Shown here piece by piece: positions 36,525 through 42,708 of a stretch of DNA of 64,000 bases (position 1 is its first letter; every line of letters starts with the position of its first letter). The notes under the pieces were generated by a model. It searched no databases. It was not told the DNA's origin and saw nothing but the letters and a program-made list of their open reading frames with translations. The DNA is from Brevundimonas sp. (GTDB lineage Bacteria; Pseudomonadota; Alphaproteobacteria; Caulobacterales; Caulobacteraceae), in assembly GCF_004210735.1 (NCBI RefSeq), contig NZ_SDZL01000007.1:1-64000 (forward strand). Direction: 5' to 3'. Position numbers and translations under genes: made by a program.

Positions 36525-36598
36525 TCGTCCGCATCGGCCCCGAGGGGGACCGGATGAGCGCCGTGTCAGCAGGAAGTGCGCTCGACCGATGCGGACGA
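36525..36598. repeat. 13-bp perfect inverted repeat, 48-base spacer
   Basis: TCGTCCGCATCGG at 36525-36537 pairs exactly with CCGATGCGGACGA at 36586-36598. It lies in the leader of the leftward early operon, downstream of the operators. It may form a long hairpin in the leader RNA or a two-site protein target. Confidence 0.5.
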
Positions 36599-36604
36599 GC
36601 AAAA

Positions 36605-36621
36605 GTTTGCATATGCCGAAC
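36605..36621. promoter_or_regulatory. Phage repressor operator, left divergent promoter
   Basis: GTTTGCATATGCCGAAC. The same 17-base pattern occurs twice at the repressor/Cro promoter region (37884-37900 and 37952-37968), with at most three changes. Shared operators let one repressor control both divergent early promoters, as in lambda OL and OR. Confidence 0.7.
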
Positions 36622-36638
36622 ACGACCACAAGAGAAAT

Positions 36639-36655
36639 GTTCGCCATTGCCGAAC
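36639..36655. promoter_or_regulatory. Degenerate operator-like site
   Basis: GTTCGCCATTGCCGAAC is a 17-base palindrome-like site with both GTTCG/CGAAC ends, 34 bases from the clear operator at 36605. Its middle differs from the other sites, so it is a weaker candidate. Confidence 0.4.
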
Positions 36656-36751
36656 CTTCATCCGTCGTTATCGGACGTAGGGTCGCGAGGGGAGACTCGA
36701 CTCTAAGCGGTCGGCGTGCGGAAAAGTCACCAGGAATGGAGGATCGGACGC

Positions 36752-37021
36752 ATGCCGCGTCAGCTACATTACTGTGCCCAGGTGTTCAGAAGCGGCCGGC
36801 CAGCCGAGCGCTATCCCTTCCTTTGTGCTTTGGACGCGGAAGAGGGAGGCGCGATCCTCGCGCGTTCGGCCGACGGCGTTCTGGTTTTCCAGCAAAGCGC
36901 CGACCTGGAGGCCAACATCTTTGACGATCCCGAGATCTTGCAGGTGATTGGCAACGTCCCTGCAGGGGCGATGATGATAGATCCGGACGGCCGCGACCCG
37001 TGGCTGGATGATGCAGCCTAG
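36752..37021 (+). CDS. Phage protein of unknown function
   Basis: An 89-residue soluble protein (MPRQLHYCAQVFRSGRPAER start, acidic C-terminus DPDGRDPWLDDAA). A GGAGGATCGG site precedes the ATG at 36752. It reads away from the left operators and is followed by a lipoprotein gene on the same strand, so both are either under the operators or lysogen-expressed. No function recognised. Confidence 0.6.
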   Translation: MPRQLHYCAQVFRSGRPAERYPFLCALDAEEGGAILARSADGVLVFQQSADLEANIFDDPEILQVIGNVPAGAMMIDPDGRDPWLDDAA

Positions 37022-37094
37022 ACACCCGCCTCAGTTGAAGCCTATCGTTCGCGCAATCGTGGCCGGGGGGCTGCGATATTCCTGGGAGGGATCA

Positions 37095-37436
37095 ATGAAG
37101 AATATCGCCATCGCGGCGGCGCTGTGCGCTGCCTCTTTATCCACGTCTGCCTGCGCGACGCGGGCCAGCGGGGTCGCGCCGGTCGCCGTGTCCGCCACGG
37201 ACTTTTCGGGCCTTTCGTGCGCCGACGCACGGACTCAGCTCCAACTAACCCGTGAGAGGGTGACCGCGCTGTCCAAGCGCCAGAACAATGCGGCCCTGGC
37301 GGACACGGCCGGTGTGTTCCTGGCTCTTATCCCTGTCGGCTCAGTCTTTGGCGGGGGCGTGGAAGGCGAGTTAGCTCAGGCAAAAGGCGAGCAGATCGCC
37401 CTCGAGCGCAATGTCATGCAGCGCTGCTCTTCCTGA
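37095..37436 (+). CDS. Small lipoprotein of unknown function
   Basis: A 113-residue lipoprotein: signal segment MKNIAIAAALCAASLSTSAC with lipobox STSAC, then a helical domain (CADARTQLQLTRERVTALSKRQ) and a hydrophobic glycine-rich stretch (TAGVFLALIPVGSVFGGG) that may insert into a membrane. GGGAGGG precedes the ATG. It is followed by a strong hairpin terminator. Prophage lipoproteins at this place often alter the lysogen surface, but no function is shown here. Confidence 0.65.
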   Translation: MKNIAIAAALCAASLSTSACATRASGVAPVAVSATDFSGLSCADARTQLQLTRERVTALSKRQNNAALADTAGVFLALIPVGSVFGGGVEGELAQAKGEQIALERNVMQRCSS

Positions 37437-37452
37437 GCGCCATCACAAAAGC

Positions 37453-37482
37453 AGAACGGCGGTCCTGACGGACCGCCGTTCT
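37453..37482. terminator. Bidirectional terminator
   Basis: A perfect 13-base stem (AGAACGGCGGTCC with its complement) and a four-base TGAC loop. It is followed by CATTTGG on the plus strand and by GCTTTTG on the minus strand, so it can end both the lipoprotein message and the convergent repressor message, which stops at 37494. Confidence 0.8.
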
Positions 37483-37493
37483 CATTTGGAATG

Positions 37494-37883
37494 TTAGCTC
37501 GCAAGTCGGCTGGCTAATCGTTCGGCCATATCAATCACAGCCTGTCTGTCTTCCGGCCCCAGGCGCCGGATCGTCGCTTCGAACTGCTCGGCGCCTTCCC
37601 ATGCGGTGAAAGGGTTCACATCGATGAGGCGCCCGCCGGTTGTGTGGACCACTAGAGCAACCTGCTCGACCAGATCTCGATTGAAACGCGTCGGTGGCCG
37701 CCCCGTCCTGGTTGCGCCAGTTTCAAGGTCCGAAATGTAGCCCTTGGACCGACCCAGCTCGTCAGCCAGATCTTCAAGCGTGAGCCCGGCATAGTCACGC
37801 CACGCGGCAAGATACCAGCCGCTTCGGGCGCGATACTCCTCGTACACTTCTGCGGGCCGCGATTTGCGGGGTTTCTGAGCCAT
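37494..37883 (-). CDS. Phage repressor (CI-like), XRE-family
   Basis: A 129-residue protein with an XRE helix-turn-helix (LTLEDLADELGRSKGYISDLETG, residues ~33-55). The ~50-residue C-terminal part would be the dimer domain; no LexA-like peptidase motif is present, so it is not of the self-cleaving type. The ATG at 37883 directly abuts an operator at 37884-37900 and has no ribosome binding site, suggesting a leaderless message whose promoter overlaps its own operator. It is divergent from the Cro-like gene. Confidence 0.75.
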   Translation of the reverse strand: MAQKPRKSRPAEVYEEYRARSGWYLAAWRDYAGLTLEDLADELGRSKGYISDLETGATRTGRPPTRFNRDLVEQVALVVHTTGGRLIDVNPFTAWEGAEQFEATIRRLGPEDRQAVIDMAERLASRLAS

Positions 37884-37900
37884 GTTCGGAGTATGCAAAC
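37884..37900. promoter_or_regulatory. Operator at repressor start
   Basis: Reads GTTTGCATACTCCGAAC on the minus strand, two changes from the operator at 36605. It touches the repressor ATG, so repressor binding here would block its own transcription (autoregulation). Confidence 0.65.
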
Positions 37901-37951
37901 CCGCGCCCGGCGCGTCAGTCCGGCCATGCCGAACATTTGGCTTGTCGGAAA

Positions 37952-37968
37952 GTTCGGCATGTGCAAAC
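37952..37968. promoter_or_regulatory. Operator at Cro-like gene start
   Basis: Reads GTTTGCACATGCCGAAC on the minus strand, one change from the operator at 36605. It ends eight bases before the Cro-like ATG. A half site ATGCCGAAC lies at 37926-37934 between the two. Confidence 0.7.
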
Positions 37969-37976
37969 CTTTGCCC

Positions 37977-38774
37977 ATGTTTGTCGTCGATCTCCGCAAA
38001 GAGCTTGGCCTCTCTCAAGAGGCATTTGCTGCGCTGCTCGGGCTCAAGAGCAAGGGTCAGATCAGCCAAATCGAGCGGGGGTGTGAGGAGCCCAGTGTCC
38101 GTGTCGCCTTGGCGATCGAGCAACTCTCCAGCGGACGTATCCCCGCCGCGCAGCTGAACGCTGATGTCGCGCTCGTTGTTGGGTTTCACGATGAGCGGGA
38201 GCGTGGGAACTGCTGTCATGAAGACAACTTGCCCGCAACGGCCGCGCTTGGCGCCGAGAATCCCGCCGAGAACGTCTCGCGAACAAACTTACTCAGTTCG
38301 TCAGGTCCGTCCCCGACCACCCTCCGGGACACCACGCCGGCGCATCAGGTCGCCGAGACTGACACCATCAAGGGCACAGCGGGCAACAACGCGGTCGTAG
38401 GATCGTCGGCCGGTAATGCAGGTAACCGTTCGGCCCATGGCAATGTCGATCAAGGCGCGGCGCGCCTCTCGGCCGCCGGTATCGTTCAGCTCGGGTCCGA
38501 AGAAGTCGGCCAAACGGACCTCGACCCAGCCCTCGCCCCCTCTGCCTGGCAGGGTCTCTACGCACAGGCTGTCGGCGTCACCGACATAGACGACCGGGCC
38601 GCTGAAACTGTGACCCGCGCGCAGCTCGGGCGGCATAGACCCGCGATCAGGGATGCGTTTGCAGGGGTCGGCAGAGGCCGTCCCAGCGACGGCGACGAAC
38701 AGAAGGGTCACGGCGGCGAGTCGGATCATGCGGCCACGCTAGCACCTGAGCGCCATCGTGGGGCACCCGCATGA
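37977..38774 (+). CDS. Cro-like helix-turn-helix protein, 3' end uncertain
   Basis: The N-terminal ~65 residues are an XRE domain (LGLSQEAFAALLGLKSKGQISQIERG). After residue ~75 the frame stays open to 38774, for 265 residues in all, but the part beyond ~38300 is antisense to a convincing nuclease gene and is low-complexity in style. The true protein may be shorter through a sequence or frame change, or the long frame may be real: its stop overlaps the next ATG by four bases. There is no clear ribosome binding site. It is the first gene of the rightward early operon and reads away from the repressor. Confidence 0.6.
   Translation: MFVVDLRKELGLSQEAFAALLGLKSKGQISQIERGCEEPSVRVALAIEQLSSGRIPAAQLNADVALVVGFHDERERGNCCHEDNLPATAALGAENPAENVSRTNLLSSSGPSPTTLRDTTPAHQVAETDTIKGTAGNNAVVGSSAGNAGNRSAHGNVDQGAARLSAAGIVQLGSEEVGQTDLDPALAPSAWQGLYAQAVGVTDIDDRAAETVTRAQLGRHRPAIRDAFAGVGRGRPSDGDEQKGHGGESDHAATLAPERHRGAPA
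38301..38729 (-). CDS. Secreted thermonuclease (SNase)-like protein
   Basis: A 142-residue protein with a signal peptide (MIRLAAVTLLFVAVAGTASA) and a staphylococcal-nuclease-like OB fold: YVGDADSLCVE corresponds to the D-G-D-T metal segment (here GDADS), VRLADFFGPEL to the R-x-x-x-x-D-x-P-E segment (the Arg is Arg-Leu-Ala-Asp), and YDRVVARCALDGVSLGDLMRRRGV to the C-terminal helix with its Arg. It would be exported and may degrade DNA outside the cytoplasm, or act as a binding module. It is coded antisense within the right early operon; the opposite frame is also open. Confidence 0.7.
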   Translation of the reverse strand: MIRLAAVTLLFVAVAGTASADPCKRIPDRGSMPPELRAGHSFSGPVVYVGDADSLCVETLPGRGGEGWVEVRLADFFGPELNDTGGREARRALIDIAMGRTVTCITGRRSYDRVVARCALDGVSLGDLMRRRGVPEGGRGRT

Positions 38775-39229
38775 TGACGCCCGAGGGTCGCCGCAACTGG
38801 CTGAAACTGAAGACGCGTCGTCTGATCGACGCGTGCGGCGGCCTGGACGCCGCCTCGGCCGCCTGCGCGGAGCTGTGCCGCCCGTATTCGGTCAAGCAGT
38901 TGTCGCGGTGCCAGAACCCGTTGGCGCCGGACATGCTGCCGCTGGATATCCAGTGGTCGCTGGAAGAGTTCTGCGGCCAGCCGATCATTTCACGCGCCCT
39001 GGTCGAGGCGCGGCCCGACGCGGCGACGGTCGGCAATCTGCGCGACGAGGCCAGCGACGTGACCGAACTGGCGGCGCGGTTGCAGGCCGGATGCCGTGAG
39101 GCGATGGCCGATGACGACGTCAATCCGGCCGAGGCCGCCGCCCTGTATGCGCTGGTCGAACGGGGCAAGGCCGAACTGGATCAGGTCGCGTCGGTGCTGG
39201 AGCCCCTGTTGAAGCGGGGGGTCCGATGA
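38771..39229 (+). CDS. Phage early protein of unknown function
   Basis: A 152-residue protein that begins by ATGA overlap with the frame of the Cro-like gene. A second Met at 38774 is possible. N-terminal part is basic (RRNWLKLKTRRLIDACGGLDAAS) with features of a helix-turn-helix (CRPYSVKQLSRCQNP), as in CII/regulatory proteins of phages; the rest is acidic and helical. Its stop overlaps the next gene by four bases. DNA binding is plausible but not shown. Confidence 0.6.
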   Translation: MMTPEGRRNWLKLKTRRLIDACGGLDAASAACAELCRPYSVKQLSRCQNPLAPDMLPLDIQWSLEEFCGQPIISRALVEARPDAATVGNLRDEASDVTELAARLQAGCREAMADDDVNPAEAAALYALVERGKAELDQVASVLEPLLKRGVR

Positions 39230-39684
39230 CCCGCGCCGTCGATGTGCCCGTCGGTTTCGTGATCGAGAAGCGCGCGCTGAGATGCAGCTGGTCCGCCATC
39301 GCGCGGATGGCGGGCGTGACCGAACATGATCTGCGCCGTCACCACGATGCGGCCTGGACTGGCGGTGTCGTGCCGGTGCGTGCGGAAAGCCCGCGGGAGA
39401 TGGTGCGGCGCGCACTGCGCCGGGCCGGGCTGGACGAGGAATCGGCGCTGATCGTCGCGCGCCTGTGGCACGCGAACGCGGGGCGGGTGGCGACCGAATC
39501 GCTGACGCGCGGGATCATCGGCGGGGGCGGCGCCTATGTCGCCGTGGTCGAGGCGCGGCGGCGCGCAGCGACCCTTGGGATCACATTCGCGCCCGCGTCG
39601 GGTCGCGGGTTCGCCCTGACGCCGGAGGGCGTGGTGCGGGTGGCCCATATCGCGGACCTGCGTCCGGAACGCGAGGCGGCATGA
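39226..39684 (+). CDS. Helix-turn-helix phage protein
   Basis: A 152-residue protein with a putative HTH at residues ~21-42 (SWSAIARMAGVTEHDLRRHHD) and a C-terminal winged part (GRGFALTPEGVVRVAHIADL). Between them is a helical segment with LDEESALIVARLWHANAGRV. It is coupled by ATGA at both ends. Likely a regulator in the early operon; target unknown. Confidence 0.6.
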   Translation: MTRAVDVPVGFVIEKRALRCSWSAIARMAGVTEHDLRRHHDAAWTGGVVPVRAESPREMVRRALRRAGLDEESALIVARLWHANAGRVATESLTRGIIGGGGAYVAVVEARRRAATLGITFAPASGRGFALTPEGVVRVAHIADLRPEREAA

Positions 39685-40085
39685 GCACGCGGCCGGCCTG
39701 GAAAAAGACGAAACCGACGCGGTCCGCCGCGACGACCAGCCGCGCCGATTGGCGGGGCCTGGTGTTGTTGGCCGGGCAGTGCGTGTCGGATCTGGAGATA
39801 GCGGCGAGCGGGCATGAGGTCGAGTTCCGGTTGATGACCCTGGCGCGGCGGACGCAGTCGGCCAGCACAGGCGCGCTGGACCGCGAAGCCGGTTCGACGG
39901 TGGCGGATGCCGCCAAGGCGTTCGCCCTGGCGGCCGGGGCGTTCGCACGACAGGCGGCCGAGGGGCGGCGTCAGCTGGCCCCGTCGGTGACGGCGCTGGG
40001 CGCGTTTCTGGACGATGAGCTGCACCGGCTGGCGCAGCGGGATTTTCAGCGCGCCCACCAGGGCCGACCGGAGGTGTATGGATGA
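39681..40085 (+). CDS. Phage early protein of unknown function
   Basis: A 134-residue basic-then-helical protein (KKTKPTRSAATTSRADWRGL at the start). It starts by ATGA overlap and its stop overlaps the next gene by four bases. The central part (ASGHEVEFRLMTLARRTQS) has no known motif. Coding is supported by the coupling and by the lack of a better frame. Confidence 0.6.
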   Translation: MSTRPAWKKTKPTRSAATTSRADWRGLVLLAGQCVSDLEIAASGHEVEFRLMTLARRTQSASTGALDREAGSTVADAAKAFALAAGAFARQAAEGRRQLAPSVTALGAFLDDELHRLAQRDFQRAHQGRPEVYG

Positions 40086-40720
40086 TGTCGGGGGGATTGA
40101 CCGCTGCGCATGCGGCGGTCGCGCTGGTCGCCGCGAGCAAGATCGTGGGGATCGCGCCGGATCGCGTGTTCGAGCATGGCGGCGGGCGCGCGCGCCAGAT
40201 CGCCGCCGCCGCCTTCATCACCGGGTTGAACGTCCGGCCCGCCGATGCGGCGCGCCTGTTGAAGCTGTCGCGGGGCAAGGTGGCGCCGTCATCGCTGGAC
40301 CGGGCGCGGGTGTCGGACGACCAGGTCGCGTTGGTGATGCAGGATCTGGCGGCGGCCGGATTGGCCCTGCCGCCGGAAGGGCCATCCGCCCCTCTGTCCC
40401 CGGCGGCTGAAACGGCGACGGATCAGCATAAGGCCGGCGCTGATCGCGAGGATGGCGGGGCCGACAGCCCGGCGCCGGTGGCGGCGAGAGCGTTCGGCGT
40501 CGCGCCGCCCCTGACGGAACCGCCGCGCAGACGCCCGCGCCCGACGAACCCGGTTCGCACCGGGACGGTGCGGTTGAAGCCCGTGACCGCGCCCATCGCC
40601 CGGTGGAGCCGCGCCTATGTCGCGCGCGGAGTGCCGGTCGATGACCTGGCCGAGCTGTTCGACGTGTCGCCCGAGGCGCTGGAAGTCGCGATCAGCGACG
40701 GCGGGAGGCAGGCGGCATGA
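40082..40720 (+). CDS. Phage protein with two HTH-like regions
   Basis: A 212-residue protein. The N-terminal ~90 residues look helical with FITGLNVRPADAARLLKLSRGKV, a helix-turn-helix pattern. A Pro/Ala/Asp-rich linker follows. The C-terminal segment YVARGVPVDDLAELFDVSPEALEVAI is a second HTH of the type used by sigma-like or transposase-type DNA-binding proteins. Coupled at both ends by ATGA. Two similar DNA-binding ends would allow bridging, but this is speculation. Confidence 0.6.
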   Translation: MMSGGLTAAHAAVALVAASKIVGIAPDRVFEHGGGRARQIAAAAFITGLNVRPADAARLLKLSRGKVAPSSLDRARVSDDQVALVMQDLAAAGLALPPEGPSAPLSPAAETATDQHKAGADREDGGADSPAPVAARAFGVAPPLTEPPRRRPRPTNPVRTGTVRLKPVTAPIARWSRAYVARGVPVDDLAELFDVSPEALEVAISDGGRQAA

Positions 40721-41070
40721 GCGCGGAGATCATCGATCTGGTCGCGCGACGCCCCGCGCCGGACGCGGACGCGAAACAGGACAAGCCCATCGGGTGCTGG
40801 CCCGGCGACATCATCGTGGCGTGCCTGAACGCCACCCAAGGGATCTGGATGGCGTGGCCCGTCGCGGTCGTGGATTGCGAGGGGTTCGTGCTGGGCGTCC
40901 GGCTGAAGGACGGGCGGCTGTATGGGGCCGAGCGCGTCAGCTGCGAGCCGACGGTTCTGGGCATGGCGGCGGCCGACCACGACCCGGAAGGGTTCGCGGC
41001 CCTGCGCTGGCAGTCGTTCACCGATCCGCTTCAGGCGATCGCGGCGTTCAGCGCGGTGCGCCGGCGATGA
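40717..41070 (+). CDS. Phage early protein of unknown function
   Basis: A 117-residue protein with a beta-rich look (IIVACLNATQGIWMAWPVAVVDCEG, FVLGVRLKDGRLYGAERV). Four-base ATGA overlaps join it to both neighbours, the second being the methyltransferase. No function recognised. Confidence 0.6.
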   Translation: MSAEIIDLVARRPAPDADAKQDKPIGCWPGDIIVACLNATQGIWMAWPVAVVDCEGFVLGVRLKDGRLYGAERVSCEPTVLGMAAADHDPEGFAALRWQSFTDPLQAIAAFSAVRRR

Positions 41071-42212
41071 CGCATGCCGGGGGGCGGGCCGCATACGCTG
41101 GCCGCGCAGATCTGATCTGTGGTGACAGTCGCGATGTGCTGCGCGGTGTTGAGTCATGCTCCATCGACGGATGCGTGACAGACCCGCCCTATGCGCTGGT
41201 CAGTATCGTCAAGCGGTTCGGCGGCGAAGGGACGGCAACGGCCAAGATCGGCGCCAGCGGGGTCTATTCCCGCGCTTCGGCCGGCTTCATGGGGCAGACG
41301 TGGGACACGGGCGAAACGGCGTTTGATCCGGCCTTCTGGGCCGAGGTTCTGCGCGTCCTGAAGCCCGGCGCGCACCTGGCGGCGTTCGGCGGGACGCGCA
41401 CTGTTCACCGCTTGGCCTGCGCCATCGAGGACGCCGGCTTCATCATCCGCGATCAGCTGGCGTGGGTTTACGGAACGGGCTTTCCGAAATCGCATAACCA
41501 GCGCGGGGAATGGGACGGCTGGGGCACGGCGTTGAAGCCCGCCTTTGAACCCATCGTCCTGGCGCAAAAGCCGCTGGATGGGACCGTCGCGCAGAACCTG
41601 AGGCGCTGGGGCGTCGGCGCGCTGAATATCGACGCCTGCCGGGTTGAGGGCGGCCATGCCGGGGTATCGCGCGAGGGAGAGGCTTCGGCTCAGCGGCGTT
41701 ACTCGAAATCGGGATCTACCACCTACACGTTGGCGCCTGGACCACGCGGCGGCGACGCCCGGGGGCGGTGGCCGGCCAACCTGATGCATGACGGGTCGGC
41801 CGAGGTCGCATCGGCCTTCCCGACCGCGCCGGGGCAGCAGGGTGCGGTGACGGGCGATGAGCCGAGCGCGCTGACGAACAATGTTTACCGTGCATTCGGC
41901 GGCCGGCCTCCGTCCTCGCCGCGCGGCGATACAGGGTCTGCAGCCCGGTTCTTCTACTGCGCCAAGGCGACGGCGGCGGAGCGACGCGGAAGCCGCCATC
42001 CGACCGTGAAGCCGGTCAACCTCAAACGATGGGTCTGCCGGCTGATCGCTCCCCCAGGCGCGATGATCCTGGACCCGTTCGCCGGTTCAGGAACCACGGG
42101 AGAGGCGGCTCTGCTGGAAGGTCAGCGCTCAATGCTGATCGAGCGCGAGCCCCAGTTTTGCGCCGACATTGAACGCCGCCTGAGCGACGCATCCAAGGGA
42201 ATGGCCGCATGA
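41067..42212 (+). CDS. DNA methyltransferase, beta-class (N4/N6)
   Basis: A 381-residue enzyme. The catalytic motif IV is TDPPYALVS near residue 37, and the AdoMet-binding FxGxG motif (ILDPFAGSGTTGEAALLEGQ) is near the C-terminus, with the target-recognition region between; this order defines the beta class. It would methylate adenine N6 or cytosine N4 within a sequence that cannot be read from the protein. No restriction gene is adjacent, so it is an orphan phage methyltransferase. It starts by ATGA overlap and its stop overlaps the next gene. Confidence 0.93.
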   Translation: MTHAGGRAAYAGRADLICGDSRDVLRGVESCSIDGCVTDPPYALVSIVKRFGGEGTATAKIGASGVYSRASAGFMGQTWDTGETAFDPAFWAEVLRVLKPGAHLAAFGGTRTVHRLACAIEDAGFIIRDQLAWVYGTGFPKSHNQRGEWDGWGTALKPAFEPIVLAQKPLDGTVAQNLRRWGVGALNIDACRVEGGHAGVSREGEASAQRRYSKSGSTTYTLAPGPRGGDARGRWPANLMHDGSAEVASAFPTAPGQQGAVTGDEPSALTNNVYRAFGGRPPSSPRGDTGSAARFFYCAKATAAERRGSRHPTVKPVNLKRWVCRLIAPPGAMILDPFAGSGTTGEAALLEGQRSMLIEREPQFCADIERRLSDASKGMAA

Positions 42213-42442
42213 CGTTAGACCTGTTCGGCACCGCCTTTGACGCGCCCGGCGACGACCATTCGCCGGTGTCGATGACCATGACCGTGCACGACGAGCGGCC
42301 GGCGTCATGGCTGCTGGCCAAGGGGATCGACCGGCGCGGGGCGCGATGGGTTCCGAAATCCGAAGTGAGGCGCGGCGTGGGCCGCGACGAGAATGTCTGG
42401 ACCATGCCGCGCTGGCTGGCGCGGGACCGGGGGTGGTTGTGA
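42209..42442 (+). CDS. Small phage protein of unknown function
   Basis: A 77-residue protein (MTLDLFGTAFDAPGDDHSPV start, then WLLAKGIDRRGARWVPKSEV and WTMPRWLARDRGWL). It may be a small nucleic-acid-binding or accessory factor to the methyltransferase, which precedes it with an ATGA overlap. The next gene begins with GTG overlapping its TGA. Confidence 0.6.
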   Translation: MTLDLFGTAFDAPGDDHSPVSMTMTVHDERPASWLLAKGIDRRGARWVPKSEVRRGVGRDENVWTMPRWLARDRGWL

Positions 42443-42708
42443 GCGTGTCGACGGGCGGGGAGCATGAGGCGTCCCTGAATGTGCTGCGCGAAGAGCGCCG
42501 CCGCGTGCGCGAGGCGCGGGCGGCGGCGATGGCGGACGACGATCTGCGCCGGGATGATCCGGCGTACCGCCAGGCGCTGTTGACCCAGATGCTGGTCGAG
42601 CTGACGCAGCTGGACGGCTCGATCCAGTTGCTGGAGGCGGCCGCGCTGACGGCGGCTGGCGGCATGATCGCGGCTGCGCCCATGCCGGCGCTGGGGAGGT
42701 GGTCATGA
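42439..42708 (+). CDS. Small helical phage protein
   Basis: An 89-residue protein that begins with GTG inside the preceding stop (GTGA overlap). It is dominated by a long charged helix (LREERRRVREARAAAMADDDL) followed by LLTQMLVELTQLDGSIQLLEAAAL, so probably a coiled-coil. Its own stop overlaps the initiator gene ATG by four bases. The GTG start means it is easily missed. Function unknown. Confidence 0.6.
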   Translation: MSVSTGGEHEASLNVLREERRRVREARAAAMADDDLRRDDPAYRQALLTQMLVELTQLDGSIQLLEAAALTAAGGMIAAAPMPALGRWS

